Part shown: positions 10,701 through 22,103 of the stretch, in pieces | How positions within the stretch are numbered: position 1 is the first letter of the stretch | How the letters are laid out: each line of letters starts with the position of its first letter | NCBI GenBank assembly: GCA_028751875.1 | Contig: CM054140.1 | Coordinates: 8,105,847-8,169,846 of the forward strand | Reading direction: 5' to 3' | DNA length: 64,000 nt | Origin: Rapana venosa | Lineage: Eukaryota; Mollusca; Gastropoda; Neogastropoda; Muricidae | Made by a program: the position numbers and the translations under genes | Notes under the pieces: model-generated | Told to the model about the DNA's origin: nothing | The model's database searches: none | The model's input: the letters and a program-made list of their open reading frames with translations, nothing else

Positions 10701-12120
10701 TAATTTTTATAAAAGACACTGAAACTTTTCACACAAACAACTCCCAACCATCAAACGTTAAAAAAACAAATATCCAACCTTCAAAAACAGACTTTACAAA
10801 AAAAAGCTCATTTGTCCAAAATTATCAATGGAAATCCCTCCAAAGATCACCAAACTTCAAAATCAATGAAAGACATAATCATCACTAACATTTTCCCAGA
10901 CCAAAAATTCTTTACAAAACAACTTTTTACCAGGTATACTTATGAACAAACCCCAAAGCTTAAAATGTATCAAAAACAAAAATCTTCAAGGGACAGCTAA
11001 AAACCATTTAATGCAGAATGCCTAGGGAAAGACAATAAAGGGAAACAACCCAATTTTAATACGGCAAAAAAAACCATACTTACATTAAACCAGCACTAAA
11101 GGTATTCCCTACAACAACAAAAATTCAAGATATCTTCTGGACTAAAATTTACATCACACACCTATATGTGTGGAGGGGGGGGGAGGCAGGAAAGAGGCAC
11201 ACAATTATGCAAAGAATAGAGAATCATCAACGTAAAAATCTCAAGTTTTAAAAAAGGGAAAGGAGGGAAAATTTTAAAAAAAAATCTTTTTATGTAGCCC
11301 GATAGCTGATGTGTTCCTTCTCTCCCTCCTCCCTCTCTCTCTCTCTCCTTCCTCCCCTCCTCTCCTTTTTCCCCTCCTCTCCTCATCCCTTTGTCTTTTT
11401 AATTCAAAGATTTTAAACGGGATTTGTTTTTATGCATTAGAGATGAGATTTTTAGTACTATTAAACGAACGTTTTTTTTGATATGTTTTTAGTTTTTATA
11501 GTCCCTTGATTAAGGCTTTTTTAATTTGAACAAAGGGGTTCTATTTGTTTTAATAATTGTTTGTTTGTTTTTTTTTAAAATTTTATTTCTCTATTGATTG
11601 AAGGGGTTTTTTCCCCTTCCCCCTTATACTCCCCCCCACCCCCATCCTTTCCCCCAACTTTTTTGTTTTCACTTATGTTTTTGTCTCAGGTGATGGGGGT
11701 CATTTGTTATATTGTTGTCTCATGGTGATGGGTGAATTTTTTTGTTAAATTGATCGCTATTATAAAAAAACATTATTGAATCTTATTAAATTCTCTTGTT
11801 GGGTATTTTTTGGTGAAGCCTTTTTAAAAAAAACCTATTGAAAATATGAGCGCAAAAAAGCACATTTTGCTGGGGGGGGAGGGAGGGAGGTCTTGAAGGG
11901 AATTTTCGATGACAATGCCTATATTTTTCTAACGTTTTTTTCCTGTATCTTTTTTTTTACTAAATGTAAACGTGAAAAAATGGGGTGAAACAGAGGTGAA
12001 GTGGTTTGGGTCCGACGTTTTTTGATTTTCTTTTTTTAATTTTTGAGGGATTTTTTTTTTAAATGTTGTGTGGACTGAGCGCGACGCCTCAGGGGTGCAG
12101 AGTATGTGTGTGCTGATATG
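7795..12120. other. Low-quality, homopolymer-inflated block
   Basis: AT-rich sequence dense in runs of A, T, C or G, in which every recognisable reading frame breaks every few codons. Normal texture resumes abruptly at about 12,121 with a clean copy of the (TTGAC)n repeat. This looks like poorly polished consensus rather than real decay. Confidence 0.55.
8300..11050 (+). mobile_element. Wrecked CR1/L2-like LINE (endonuclease plus RT)
   Basis: Pieces of a non-LTR retrotransposon read in order on the plus strand through many frameshifts. CLAESRL near 8510 and FGDLN near 8825 are endonuclease words. NYRPNFQF...PFEKHI near 9810-9870, VDFEKAFDE near 10,020 and GVPQGS near 10,190 are reverse-transcriptase blocks. 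A C-terminal part ends at a stop near 11,000-11,020. Order and motifs fit the CR1/L2 group. The many frame breaks coincide with homopolymers, so some may be assembly error. No intact ORF is present. Confidence 0.6.
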
Positions 12121-12121
12121 T

Positions 12122-12330
12122 AATGTGGTAATTTGTATTTTCAATGTATTTCCTTATCGATTTTTTCCTATGGTTAATTTAATTGGTAAACGATGCAATA
12201 ATGTAGTGTCTTAGTATAATCATACGAAATTTGTTCTTAGATAGATGGCTTGATGAAAAAAAGCAAATGCATTGCTTATTCAATGTACCATCTGAAATAA
12301 AATTTTGACTTGACTTGACTTGACTTGACT
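12122..12330 (+). repeat. (TTGAC)n-tailed repeat
   Basis: Nearly the same sequence as 5254-5460, including the GATGCAATAATGTAGT block, TTGTTCTTAGATAGATGG and the TTGAC run at the 3' end. Confidence 0.8.
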
Positions 12331-14880
12331 AATACATGTCTTTGGAACCACTTCATTATCCAACCAAAGCTCTTTTACTTTTATTTTCAGTTCTGACTGT
12401 GAATGCATTAGCAGCACGAAAAGATGATCTTTTCAAAATTGATGTCTTTCTAATTCATTGTGAACATGAAAACATATGTAGTGGCAAGAAAATAATTTCT
12501 CAATATTTATTCTCTTTTCAATAGTATTTATTTTGACTCATTTCTGAATATATAAAGGCATCTGTAGCAGCATGAAAAAGTAATTTTTCAATATTTCCTA
12601 TCTGTTCAATATTTTTTAAGTCTCATTTTATGATGATGATGATGACGATGAGGATGAGGATGATGATGATAATGATAATAATAGTAATAATAATAAATGA
12701 ATCAATAATGGTCATTTCTTCTTCAGTGCTTTTCTTCCCCTATAGGAGTATCACAATAACAAAGCATTTGATTTTTACATCATAACAAAAATGGAAATCT
12801 ATATAGTACACTCATCAATACACTGGTCATTATAATAATCAATACCACATAATTTAGTCACTACATTGAAATAACTAAAGTGAGATTTAAGCAATGTTTA
12901 TATATATATATATATATATATACATTATAAACATCGCTTCAATTAAAAAAAAAAAAAGCAGACATGTAGAACATCTTGCAAACATAAAATCCCATCTGCC
13001 TATCACATAAGTAAAAGTAGGCTTGCTATGGTTGATGGTACTGATCAATGATAATGAAAACAAACCACCAGCTCAACTTGCCCACAACACACAGCCTGCA
13101 AAATTCAGCGCAGTGCCCCAATGACTCCTCAAGAAGTTCAACTTCAATTGATAAGAAGTCAAGTCACAGTCTCCAGTTCTAAATGATACATTACATGTAA
13201 TATAATTCCTTTCCCCCAATTCTTTTCTAACACACCAACAATGTAACATTCAGTTGATAACGTAAGTCTTTTTTTTTTTAATGGAAGCTACACACAAGGA
13301 AGCCATTCACTTTTATTAATTGTTTTAGTTAAAATTACACATTGTGATAACTCATCTTCCACAGCACAGATCCATGCAGACCCACTATACTAGTACTGTA
13401 GTAGAACACAAAATTTAACAGAGCTGTCTCCATACAGTTTTTTTCCTTCAGAACATCCCACATTCAAATGCAGTTGAAAACAAACATGTAAAAAATATAC
13501 ACCTGTATGAACAAATGTAGTTAGTTTAAAGAAAAGAAAACCCCACAAATCCAACCCCCTACCCCTTCCACACCCTCCCCCAAAACCAACCAAAAACAAA
13601 AAATAAGTAGATTAAAGATCTGATTAAGTATTCCTGACAAAAAAATACCCTAAAAGAAAGACAGAAAGAAAAAAACTCCATAACATAAATCCAGAACATA
13701 ACTAATTATAAAACTAAAGTAAAAAAAAAACCAAACAGCAACAACAAAACGTACAGTTCAAGGCATCCTCTAGCCTAAACAACTCTGGCCAGGCAAGGTG
13801 AACAGCGAGCTCTTCTATAACACAGTGTGGTAGGTCTGCACAAACACATGCACATGTTCAACAATTATGCACAGGTGTGTGTGTGTTATGTGTGTGTGCA
13901 CACATTTTATGAATGTAATGCATGTCTGTGTGTCACTGTGTGTGTACAAGTGCACACACATGCGCAGTCATGTGCTTTGCTCAGAACATAATATATCAAT
14001 TGATAGGCTGTGCAAATAGCGAGTGTGAACATCACAGACCACTGAGTGATTGCATGAGTTTCAAATTTTACTTTGATATTGTTTTTGCAGTTGTAACTCA
14101 TGACTGCTGCTTTATATTTTGTTTTACTATTTCTTTTTTATCAATCATCATTGCTTTCAAAGTTTGATACTACCTTTGTTATTAAGACTAATTATGCATT
14201 TTATGGCCTAGTACTAGTACAGTTGTAGTGGCACATTGCGATTGTTTTTGCAGTTTCTAACTTATGATTGCCGTTTTTCTGTTTGTATTTTTTTGTCTGT
14301 TGAATTACTATTATTCTTCTTATTATCAATCATCATTGCTTTCAAAGTTTCATACTATATTCAAATTCGACATAAAGCCTAGTTCATTTGTAATTATATA
14401 TATTTACTCAGCTTTGGGGTACCCCAAAGTAAGTTTCCATATGCATTAAAATTTAAAGTAATTACATCATTCAAATTTACTGTCTATAGGACTACAAAAA
14501 TCCACTTACATTACAAGAATTCACAATTTATCAAAACTGTTACAAGTCTACACCCAAACTTAATTATGTTAATTAAATACCAGTTGTGCTGCATGGCGAG
14601 TGAAAATGTCAATGCAAATATTGCAATACATGCCTGCAACAATGTGGGTGTGCTATATTGGCAAATATAATTTATGTGAGCAGATGTGTGATGTTTGGAT
14701 GTGTACATGTGTGTATCATTGTATGTTCGGGAGTGTGCGTGTAAATTTGCAGAGTGATACGACACGAGCGCGTGTGTGTGAGGTGCATGCAAATTTACAT
14801 AGGACGCTTGCTGTGTCAGGTAAGGAAACAGAGATTGGGTTCGAACTGGATTGTGAAGGTTTCACAGTTCTACTTTCCCA
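12331..14880. other. No gene recognised
   Basis: Holds a GAT/AAT-rich stretch at 12,630-12,695, (AT)n at 12,899-12,922, a SINE-1-related copy at 12,958-13,180 and (TG)n tracts near 13,870-13,960. Two similar AT-rich stretches (about 14,080-14,160 and 14,250-14,350, sharing TTTTGCAGTT and ATCATTGCTTTCAAAGTTT) look like a short imperfect duplication. Open frames are short and unconvincing. Confidence 0.45.
12958..13180 (+). repeat. SINE-1-related copy with (GTCAA)-type tail
   Basis: Shares GTAGAACATCTTGCAAAC with SINE-1 and AATGACTCCTCAAGAAGTT plus AAGTCAAGTCAC with the copy at 2880-3112. Clearly diverged. Confidence 0.45.
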
Positions 14881-14895
14881 TCAAGCGATAATACT

Positions 14896-14949
14896 GTCTT
14901 ACGTAGCGAATGTGCTACGTAAGACGGGCTATTTGAAACTTGAAATAGC
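14896..14949. other. Two adjacent perfect inverted repeats
   Basis: 14,896-14,907 (GTCTTACGTAGC) and 14,914-14,925 (GCTACGTAAGAC) form a perfect 12-bp stem with a 6-base loop. Two bases further on, GCTATTT (14,928) and AAATAGC form a second perfect 7-bp stem with an 8-base loop. Function unknown. Confidence 0.7.
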
Positions 14950-14999
14950 ACGATTCACACTCCCGCTGTGCCAAAAAAAAACAAGCCTAAAATTACCCC

Positions 15000-16910
15000 A
15001 TACGTGAGGGGATTTTTTTTTTAAACCGCAAAGAATTTAAAGGGAAATAGGAAATGTTGATTTTTAAAAATAACCCAATGAAAAATTGCTCCAAAGCGTC
15101 TTCACACTTTTTAAAATTCGCCCCTTTCTTTCTGTACCATCGTCGCTTTTTCTTCTTCCCCGTGATTTTTTGTTTTCACAAAAAAGGCCTGGGGAAAAAT
15201 TTTTTTTCAACTTTTTCAGATTTTTTCACACAAGAGTGACGAAGATTCTTTTTCCCAAAATTTTATGGGGAAAAGGGCAAAAAACGACAGCCATACCAAA
15301 TACACACAAATTTTTTAAAATTTAAACATTCCCAAAGCACAAACTTCCCAAATGTACGCACAGTAATATTTTATCTATCTATCTATCTATCAAACTAGAA
15401 ACTATCTATATCTCTACCTCTCTAAAAAACTATCTATTTTATCTACGGGAGGGACTCAAACAATTACAATTTAAAATTTGAAAAAAAACCGAACCCATGC
15501 TAAATAGGGACCAAACATGAACTTTCCTCCACGAAAACAATTTCCCAATAAAAATTCCCGGCAAAAACACATTTTCCTTTGGGCCCAACCTGTAAAGAAA
15601 CCCAAAAACCCTAATAAAATAATAATGAAAAGCATTTATATAGCAAAATTTCTCAAAGCAATACTCAATGGCTTTCAACCATGCGCTTTTTAACACATGC
15701 ACACACAGCACATAATAAAACAACAAAAACAAAAATTGATAATGAGCATTTCTAAAGCGCAAATAAATTTACAAGAGATACCTTCGCACTGTAGAGGCAC
15801 ACACTTCAACAAAAACAAAAAAAAAACCAAAACCAAAAAAAGACTTGCTCTTGCAACCCACCCGCCTAATTTGAACCCTGATTTTTAAGACCAAAGAGAT
15901 CAGTTTTTTCCCACAAAAACTGAAACTGTTCTGAGGGTTTTTTCATTTTCCCTTTTTCATACAGTAAAATGGAATGAAAGCTGGGCCTTGACCGCAGAAC
16001 TGGAAAAAAAAAATCAAAGCCTTTGATAGGAAAAATTTTGCACACCTGGCAGGACCACAGAACCAACCCGACTCATGGGAAGAGGTGATAGTTTATGAAA
16101 ACTTTGGGCCCCAGGAACAACCCCCCCTTTTTCCCGGGTGTTTTTTGAAGAGGGAAAAAAGCTGGTGTGGTTTGGGCAAAAACCCCACGTCCCCTGCTTT
16201 CTTGCCAAGTGGGCCCCTTTCCCAAATAACACTTGGGGGGGGGGGGGAGGGAACACAGGGGGCAGGCAGAAAAAGACATGGGAAAGAAAAACTCAAAAAA
16301 TGGAAAAGACTTTTTGGGGATGGGAAAGGGTTTTTGCCAAAAGCTGAAGACAACCAGTCTGGAATAAAAAAAACACAAAGCTCCCCGGGCCCAAAGCGTT
16401 TTCCCCCCTGTCTCCCCCCCAAAGACCAACTAGATGACTAGGGGTGTTGATTTACCAATGTTTATCTCATTCTTCATTGTCCCCTCTAAAATTTTTGTCT
16501 CTCCCCCCCAGTGGGGCGGGGGTCTATTGAAAAAAAAAACAACCCAAAAAAACGTTTTAAAACAAACTTTTTTTCGCAGCAGAACGTTTAAAGGGGGCTT
16601 TAACCTGTCTATTTTTTTGTTTTTTCAGTTTTACTTTTTCTCTCGTTGTTCAGTTTTTTATTATTGTTTTTTAAAAAAAAAAGTTTTCCCTTTGTAAAAA
16701 ATTTTCGATTCCTTTGGAAGACCCTTTTTCTCGTTTTGTTTTTGTTTTTTTTTTTTTTAATAAAAGTGTACTTTCCTTTTCTTGTACATTTTTGAAAATC
16801 ATCATTGTGTGTTTTAGTTGTGCACACTCTTTTGTTGATGAAGACGTTAAGAAAATACATACATACATACATACATACATGCATACATACATACATCATG
16901 TATGTTTTAA
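15000..16910. other. Low-quality AT/homopolymer block, no gene
   Basis: Same inflated-homopolymer texture as 7.8-12.1 kb. (TCTA)n at 15,372-15,391, a degraded CR1-like 3' end near 15,615-15,800 (ATTTATATAGC), poly-G at 16,234-16,247 and (CATA)n at 16,857-16,893. Overlapping open frames on both strands at 16.0-16.4 kb reflect low stop density, not genes. Confidence 0.45.
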
Positions 16911-16914
16911 GCTG

Positions 16915-17140
16915 GTTTGTCCAAGGCCTCCTGGGCCAGAACAGGCACCACTGAACATCCAAAATAGTGCAGGGCCCTTCTGGATGGTGGCCTCACAGGA
17001 CGCAACATTGATAAGCTTCCTGTCAAGTTCTGTTCCAAAAAAACCCCAGACATAACGAGTCTAGATATGGAAAAGTACTGAGGACAGGTAGCCACAAAAG
17101 ATAGGCAACCCCCCCCCCCCCCCCCCCCCCTCCTATCCCC
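16915..17140 (-). repeat. Interspersed repeat with poly-C tract
   Basis: 16,920-17,010 matches the reverse complement of part of 3405-3490, and 17,060-17,130 matches 6200-6256 including the C run. It directly flanks the satellite array on its left. Confidence 0.45.
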
Positions 17141-17194
17141 ACCCCAAAAGGGAGTCGCCATACACACCACCCAGACTTGTCAATAACGGCACGC

Positions 17195-19590
17195 CTTAAA
17201 ACGGCTTTTTCATGTCTAGATTCTGCAATAGATAGAGTCATTTTTACACGGCTTTTTTTTGTCGAGATTCTGCAATAGATTATGGTCCCTTTTTACATGC
17301 TTTTTTCATGTCTAGATTCTGCAATAGATAGAGTCATTTTTACACGGCTTTTTTATGTCGAGATTCTGCAATAGATATGGTCATTTTTACATGCTTTTTC
17401 ATTCAGATTCTGCAATAGATATGGCAATTTTACATGGCTTTTTCATGTCTAGATTCTGCAATAGATAGAGTCATTTTTAAAACGGCTTTTTCATGGGGAG
17501 ATTCTGCAATAGATACAGTCATTTTTACATGCTTTTTCATGTGGAGATTCTGCAATAGATATGGTCATTTTTACACGGCTTTTTCATGTCGAGATTCTGC
17601 AATAGATACAGTCATTTTTGCATGCTTTTTCATGTCTAGATTCTGCAATAGATACAGTCATTTTTACACGGCTTTTTCATGTGGAGATTCTGCAATAGAT
17701 ATGGTCATTTTTACACAGCTTTTTCATGGCGAGATTCTGCAATGGATATGGTCATTTTTACATGGCTTTTTCATGTGTAGATTCTGCAATAGATATGGTT
17801 ATTTTTACACGGCTTTTTCATGTCGAGATTCTGCAATAGATATGGTCATTTTTACACGGCTTTTTCATGTCTACAATCTGCAAGAGATATGGTCATTTTT
17901 ACACGACTTTTTCATGTCGAGATTCTGCAATAGATATGGTCATTTTGACACGGCTTTTTATGTCTACAATCTGCAAGAGATATGGTCATTTTTACACGGC
18001 TTTTTCATGTCGAGATTCTGCAATAGATACAGTCATTTTTACAAGGCTTTTTCATGTCGAGATTCTGCAATAGATACAGTCATTTTTACATGCTTTTTCA
18101 TGTGGAGATTCTGCAATAGATATGGTCATTTTTACACGGCTTTTTCATGTGGAGATTCTGCAATAGATATGGTCATTTTTACACGGCTTTTTCATGGCGA
18201 GATTCTGCAATGGATATGGTCATTTTTACACGGCTTTTTCATGTCGAGATTCTGCAATAGATATGGTCATTTTTACACGGCTTTTTCATGTCTAGATTCT
18301 GCAATAGATATGGTCATTTTTACACGGCTTTTTCATGGCGAGATTCTGCAATAGATATGGTCATTTTTACAACGCTTTTTCATGTCTAGATTCTGCAATA
18401 GATATGGTCATTTTTACACGGCTTTTTCATGTCTAGATTCTGCAATAGATATGGTTATTTTTTACACGGCTTTTTCATGTCTAGATTCTGCAATAGATAT
18501 GGTCATTTTTACACGGCTTTTTCATGTCTACATTCTGCAATATATAAGGTCATTTTTACACGGCTTTTTCATGTCTAGATTCTGCAATAGATATGGTCAT
18601 TTTTACATGGCTTTTTCATGTCTAGATTCGGCAATAGATATGGTCATTTTTACACGGCTTTTTCATGTCTACAATCTGCAAGAGATATGGTCATTTTTAC
18701 ATGCTTTTTCATGTCTAGATTCTGCAATAGATATGGTTATTTTTACACGGCTTTTTCATGTCGAGATTCTGCAAAAGATATGATCATTTTTACACAGCTT
18801 TTTCATGTCGAGATTCTGCAATAGATATGGTCATTTTTACACGGCTTTTTTATGTCTAGATTCTGCAATAGATATGGTCATTTTTACACGGCTTTTTCAT
18901 GTGTAGATTCTGCAATAGATATGGTCATTTTTACACGGCTTTTTCATGTCTAGATTCTGCAATAGATATGGTCATTTTTACATGGCTTTTTCATGTCTAG
19001 ATTCTGCAAAAGATATGGTCATTTTTACACGGCTTTTTCACATCGAGATTCTGCAATAGATATGGTCATTTTGACACGGCTTTTCCATGTGTAGATTCTG
19101 CAATAGATATGGTCATTTTGACACGGCTTTTCCATGTGTAGATTCTGCAATAGATATGGTCATTGTTACACGGCTTTTTCATGTCTACATTCTGCAATAT
19201 ATATGGTCATTTTTACACGGCTTTTTCATGTCTAGATTCTGCAATAGATATGGTCATTTTTACATGGCTTTTTCATGTCTAGATTCTGCAATAGATATGG
19301 TCATTTTTACACGGCTTTTTCATGTCTAGATTCTGCAATAGATATGGTCATTTTTACACGGCTTTTTCATGTCTAGATTCTGCAATAGATATGGTCATTT
19401 TTACATGGCTTTTTCATGTCTAGATTCTGCAATAGATAGAGTCATTTTTACACGGCTTTTTTATGTCGAGATTCTGCAATAGATATGGTCATTTTTACAT
19501 CGCTTTTTCATGTCTAGATTCTGCAATAGATACGGTCATTTTTACACGGCTTTTTCATGTCTAGATTCTGCAATAGATATGGTCATTTTA
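17195..19590. repeat. 47-bp tandem satellite, about 50 copies
   Basis: Head-to-tail units, each with GATTCTGCAATAGATATGG, TCATTTTTACACGG and CTTTTTCATGT. Counting one clear unit gives 47 bp; 2.4 kb gives about 50 copies. Variant units are interspersed: TCTAGATT, TCGAGATT, TGGAGATT and TGTAGATT starts, a CTACAATCTGCAAGAG form, and a GGCGAGATT...CAATGG form. Edge units are more diverged. The long open frames across it are by-products of the repeat. Confidence 0.95.
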
Positions 19591-19789
19591 AAGGACTTTG
19601 TTTTGTTTTGTTTTGTTTGTGTTCCTCTGCCACATCTCTGAGGTTTATCAATGGCGACATTATTTTTAGCGTATTGCCACCGTTTTTGCCCCATTTGGAT
19701 AGATATTATTCTGACTTCCCCATGCTGTCTAAACATGACACCAGTGTGCACAGGGGGGTTAAAAACAAAAAGATTGGTCGTTGGTTTTT

Positions 19790-20082
19790 ACAGACACCCA
19801 CGGCATACTCTTCTGAAAGGCAGAACGGGTTTTAACGTGCATGCAATAATTTCTGTGTGCGGTTTATACACGGAGTCTTGGCCTCATTGGAAGGATTTTT
19901 CGGGGGAATGGAGTCAATACTGATGTCAATACTGATGTTAATGTCTAGGGGGTGGGTGGTGGGGTGGTGGTGGGGAATCCCCCTTGAACAGGTATGTCGG
20001 CAGTGGCTCGAACCTGAGCTCAATCCCGGGCTGTCATATCGCGAGTACAACGCTCTAACCACTAGGCTATCCCGTCCCCCCT
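19790..20082 (-). repeat. SINE-1, nearly full length
   Basis: On the minus strand the head reads GGGATAGCCTAGTGGTTAG (A-box) and GGTTCGAGCC (B-box), followed by the SINE-1 body down to TCTTTCAGAAGAGTATGCC. The stretch 19,600-19,760 next to it (CTCTGAGGTTTATCAATGG, CATGACACCAGTGTGCA) recurs beside the SINE-1 copy at 27.6-27.95 kb and may be part of the same unit. Confidence 0.75.
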
Positions 20083-20155
20083 TATTCAAGGGAGAAAAGT
20101 GGATCAGGTCAACAAGCAGTTGTCAACCTTGTTAGGTAGGGCACTTCATGTACAT

Positions 20156-20197
20156 ACTCTCTCTCTGTCTCTCTCTGTCTCTGTCTGTCTGTCTGTC

Positions 20198-20260
<63 letters not shown>

Positions 20261-20262
20261 GG
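20156..20262. repeat. (CT)n/(GTCT)n microsatellite
   Basis: Pure CT/GTCT tract directly 5' of the 2A-bearing LINE. A further CT tract starts again just after that LINE's tail at 27,193, suggesting the element inserted into a CT microsatellite. Confidence 0.9.
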
Positions 20263-20759
20263 ATGATTATTTACACTACTGCTGATTTTTTGGACTTAGA
20301 AAAAATCGAGTCAAGTCGAGAAGCAAACAATTCGAGATTCTTATCCCAACCTCTGTTGTGGGCTCTTGAGTATCCGACATGTGCAGAAGTGCACTTATCA
20401 GGTATTGAAAATTATACAAAAACTATTATTCTGATCAACAGAAATTGATGTAAAATGTGAAACGGCTTTGCACTTCGGACATAAACGCTAGTGTTGGGTT
20501 CATATTAGCCTACACTTAATGCTTGTGCTTGAGCTGACCATAAAATTCAAAACTAAATATGGTGTAGTTTTCCAGATATTTGTAAATATAATGTTGTGCC
20601 TGTCTTGCTAACAAAGCATACTAAGTAGCCATTTTTCTCATCATGCTAACGGACAGGCTGTTTTCAAGCCGGGTGAACTCAGTGTTCATGTTGACATTTC
20701 TTCGGGTGTCGCGCAGACTGGCTTTCTGTTTATGCACTGTTATTCTGTTGACCAGCAGT

Positions 20760-20783
20760 GATATTGAACTGAACCCTGGGCCT
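20760..20783 (+). other. 2A-like ribosome-skipping motif (DIELNPGP)
   Basis: Encodes D-I-E-L-N-P-G-P, preceded by LLTSS, which fits the consensus D-x-E-x-N-P-G-P. In known 2A peptides the ribosome skips the Gly-Pro bond, releasing an upstream product and restarting at Pro. Here it would free a 46-residue leader from ORF1. Similar motifs are known at the N-terminus of ORF1 in some sea-urchin, mollusc and trypanosome non-LTR elements. Confidence 0.8.
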
Positions 20784-21549
20784 GAAGAAAACAGCGTGTT
20801 TCTACATGTGGACTGGAGATTTTCTCAACTGATGAACTGTTTCCAGCTTCACTCTTCAAATATCTCCAGATTACTGGAAGAAAAATTTCAAGAGCAGGAT
20901 GTGCATTTTCGACGTCTTACGGCCGAAATAAGCAAGCTAAAAGCCACCGTTGAGAGAAATACTGAAGAAATCACAGATCTCCGAGAGGAAAGAGAGTTGA
21001 TGGCAGAGCGAATTGACAGGGTGGAAGAAAAGATAGAAGCCACTGAAGTTGAATCAAAGAAGAACAATTTAAAATTCTTTGGCATTGATGAAAATGGTAC
21101 GGAGACTGGAATGTCAAACGAAGAACTGATAGTACACATCTTGAACTACCATTCCTCCGATGATGTCTGGCAGAGGTCGGACATTGAACGCGCCTACAGA
21201 ATAGGCAGCCGACACCAGGACGACATGCCACGCCCACTACTTGTTCAATTCTGCCGTGGGGAGATAAAATCAGCATCCTCAGGGACCAAGAACTACGTGA
21301 GGCTCTGCGAAGAAATAACATCAGAGTGACTTCTGATCTCACCACCCGTCAGAGAGAAATGGTGAATTTCCATAGGGACCAGGGCAAAGTGGCCTATATT
21401 GTAAACGGGCGTCTCCACGTCAATGGAGAAAGGACCAGCACAGTCACGCTACAACTACCTACCGCCACTATCAGCAGCAGGAAGCCACGGGTGCCAGCCA
21501 TGTCCTGCAGGTGGAAGAATGGCCGCGACTTCAGCAACAGGGGCGCAGG

Positions 21550-21735
21550 GGGATCGTCAGCAAATTCGTCAGCAAGATCGTCAGGGCAGTCGTCAGCAAG
21601 ATTGTCAGGGGGGTCGTCAGTGGGAACTTCAGCGGGATCATCAGCAAGGTCTTCATGGGTCTTCGTCAGGGGGAACGTGGGTGGGCCAGCAGTGGGATCA
21701 TCAGGGGGATCATCAGGGGGATCGTCAGGGGGTCG
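21550..21735 (+). repeat. 12-bp minisatellite inside LINE ORF1
   Basis: Degenerate tandem units of about 12 bp (GATCGTCAGCAA or GATCATCAGGGG). A multiple of three, so length change keeps frame; one frame gives DRQQ/DHQG repeats, another SSGGSSG repeats. Confidence 0.8.
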
Positions 21736-22103
21736 GGATCATGCAAGAAGAGGCGCAGAAGCGGAGAGAAGGCAGCCTAAGTCAGGGGGACGGTACAACA
21801 GCCAGCCTCGCTCATCCAGGTACTACAGAGGAGACCAAAGGTCACAGGATTTCTACAGGTATACAGACCAAGGTAAGAAAACCATTCCTTGACAGAAAGG
21901 TGAATGATGAGGATGTGACAGAGAGACCTTGTGACTCTGATGGTTCATCAGTGAGAGAAAAAAGACAGAACTCAAACAGAGGCACTTACCTGAAACATCG
22001 TCGGAAAACTGGAGACAGACCAGTTCTACACAGGAAAAAAACGGTCATCAAAACAAACCTGTTGTACCAGGACAACTCACGTACAGCCAGGTGTCCCAGC
22101 TGA

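Larger units (their letters stand above)
20643..21892 (+). pseudogene. LINE ORF1: 2A motif, coiled coil, RRM-like domain (one frameshift)
   Basis: ATG at 20,643. Residues 1-39 are Arg/Leu-rich and hydrophobic. Residues 40-47 (DIELNPGP) form a 2A-like ribosome-skipping motif. Residues about 60-140 are a heptad-rich coiled coil. Then comes NNLKFFGID and DIERAYRIG...PRPLLVQF, the signature of the RRM-like nucleic-acid-binding domain of L1-type ORF1 proteins. The frame breaks at an A-run near 21,267: one missing A would join it to RDQELREALRRNNIRV and onward to 21,892. After that, a 12-bp minisatellite gives a Gln- or Ser/Gly-rich tail, depending on frame. Such ORF1 proteins bind element RNA and form trimers through the coiled coil (family knowledge). 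Confidence 0.7.

Noticed and set aside
14600..15007. A 135-codon plus-strand frame with Cys residues
   Set aside because: Overlaps GT-rich DNA and the paired stem-loops, and runs into low-quality sequence; no similarity recognised.
16073..16441. Four overlapping 100-118-codon frames on both strands
   Set aside because: Low stop density from homopolymer-inflated sequence; peptides differ wholly between frames and match nothing recognised.
17434..18354. A 306-codon open frame, with a 133-codon one at 18,382-18,783
   Set aside because: It runs through the 47-bp satellite; the peptide cycles through frames of the repeat and is stopped where a unit hits the frame with TAG. A by-product, not a gene.
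17195..19590. A CRISPR array (regular repeats)
   Set aside because: Units are contiguous without unique spacers, in a eukaryotic context.
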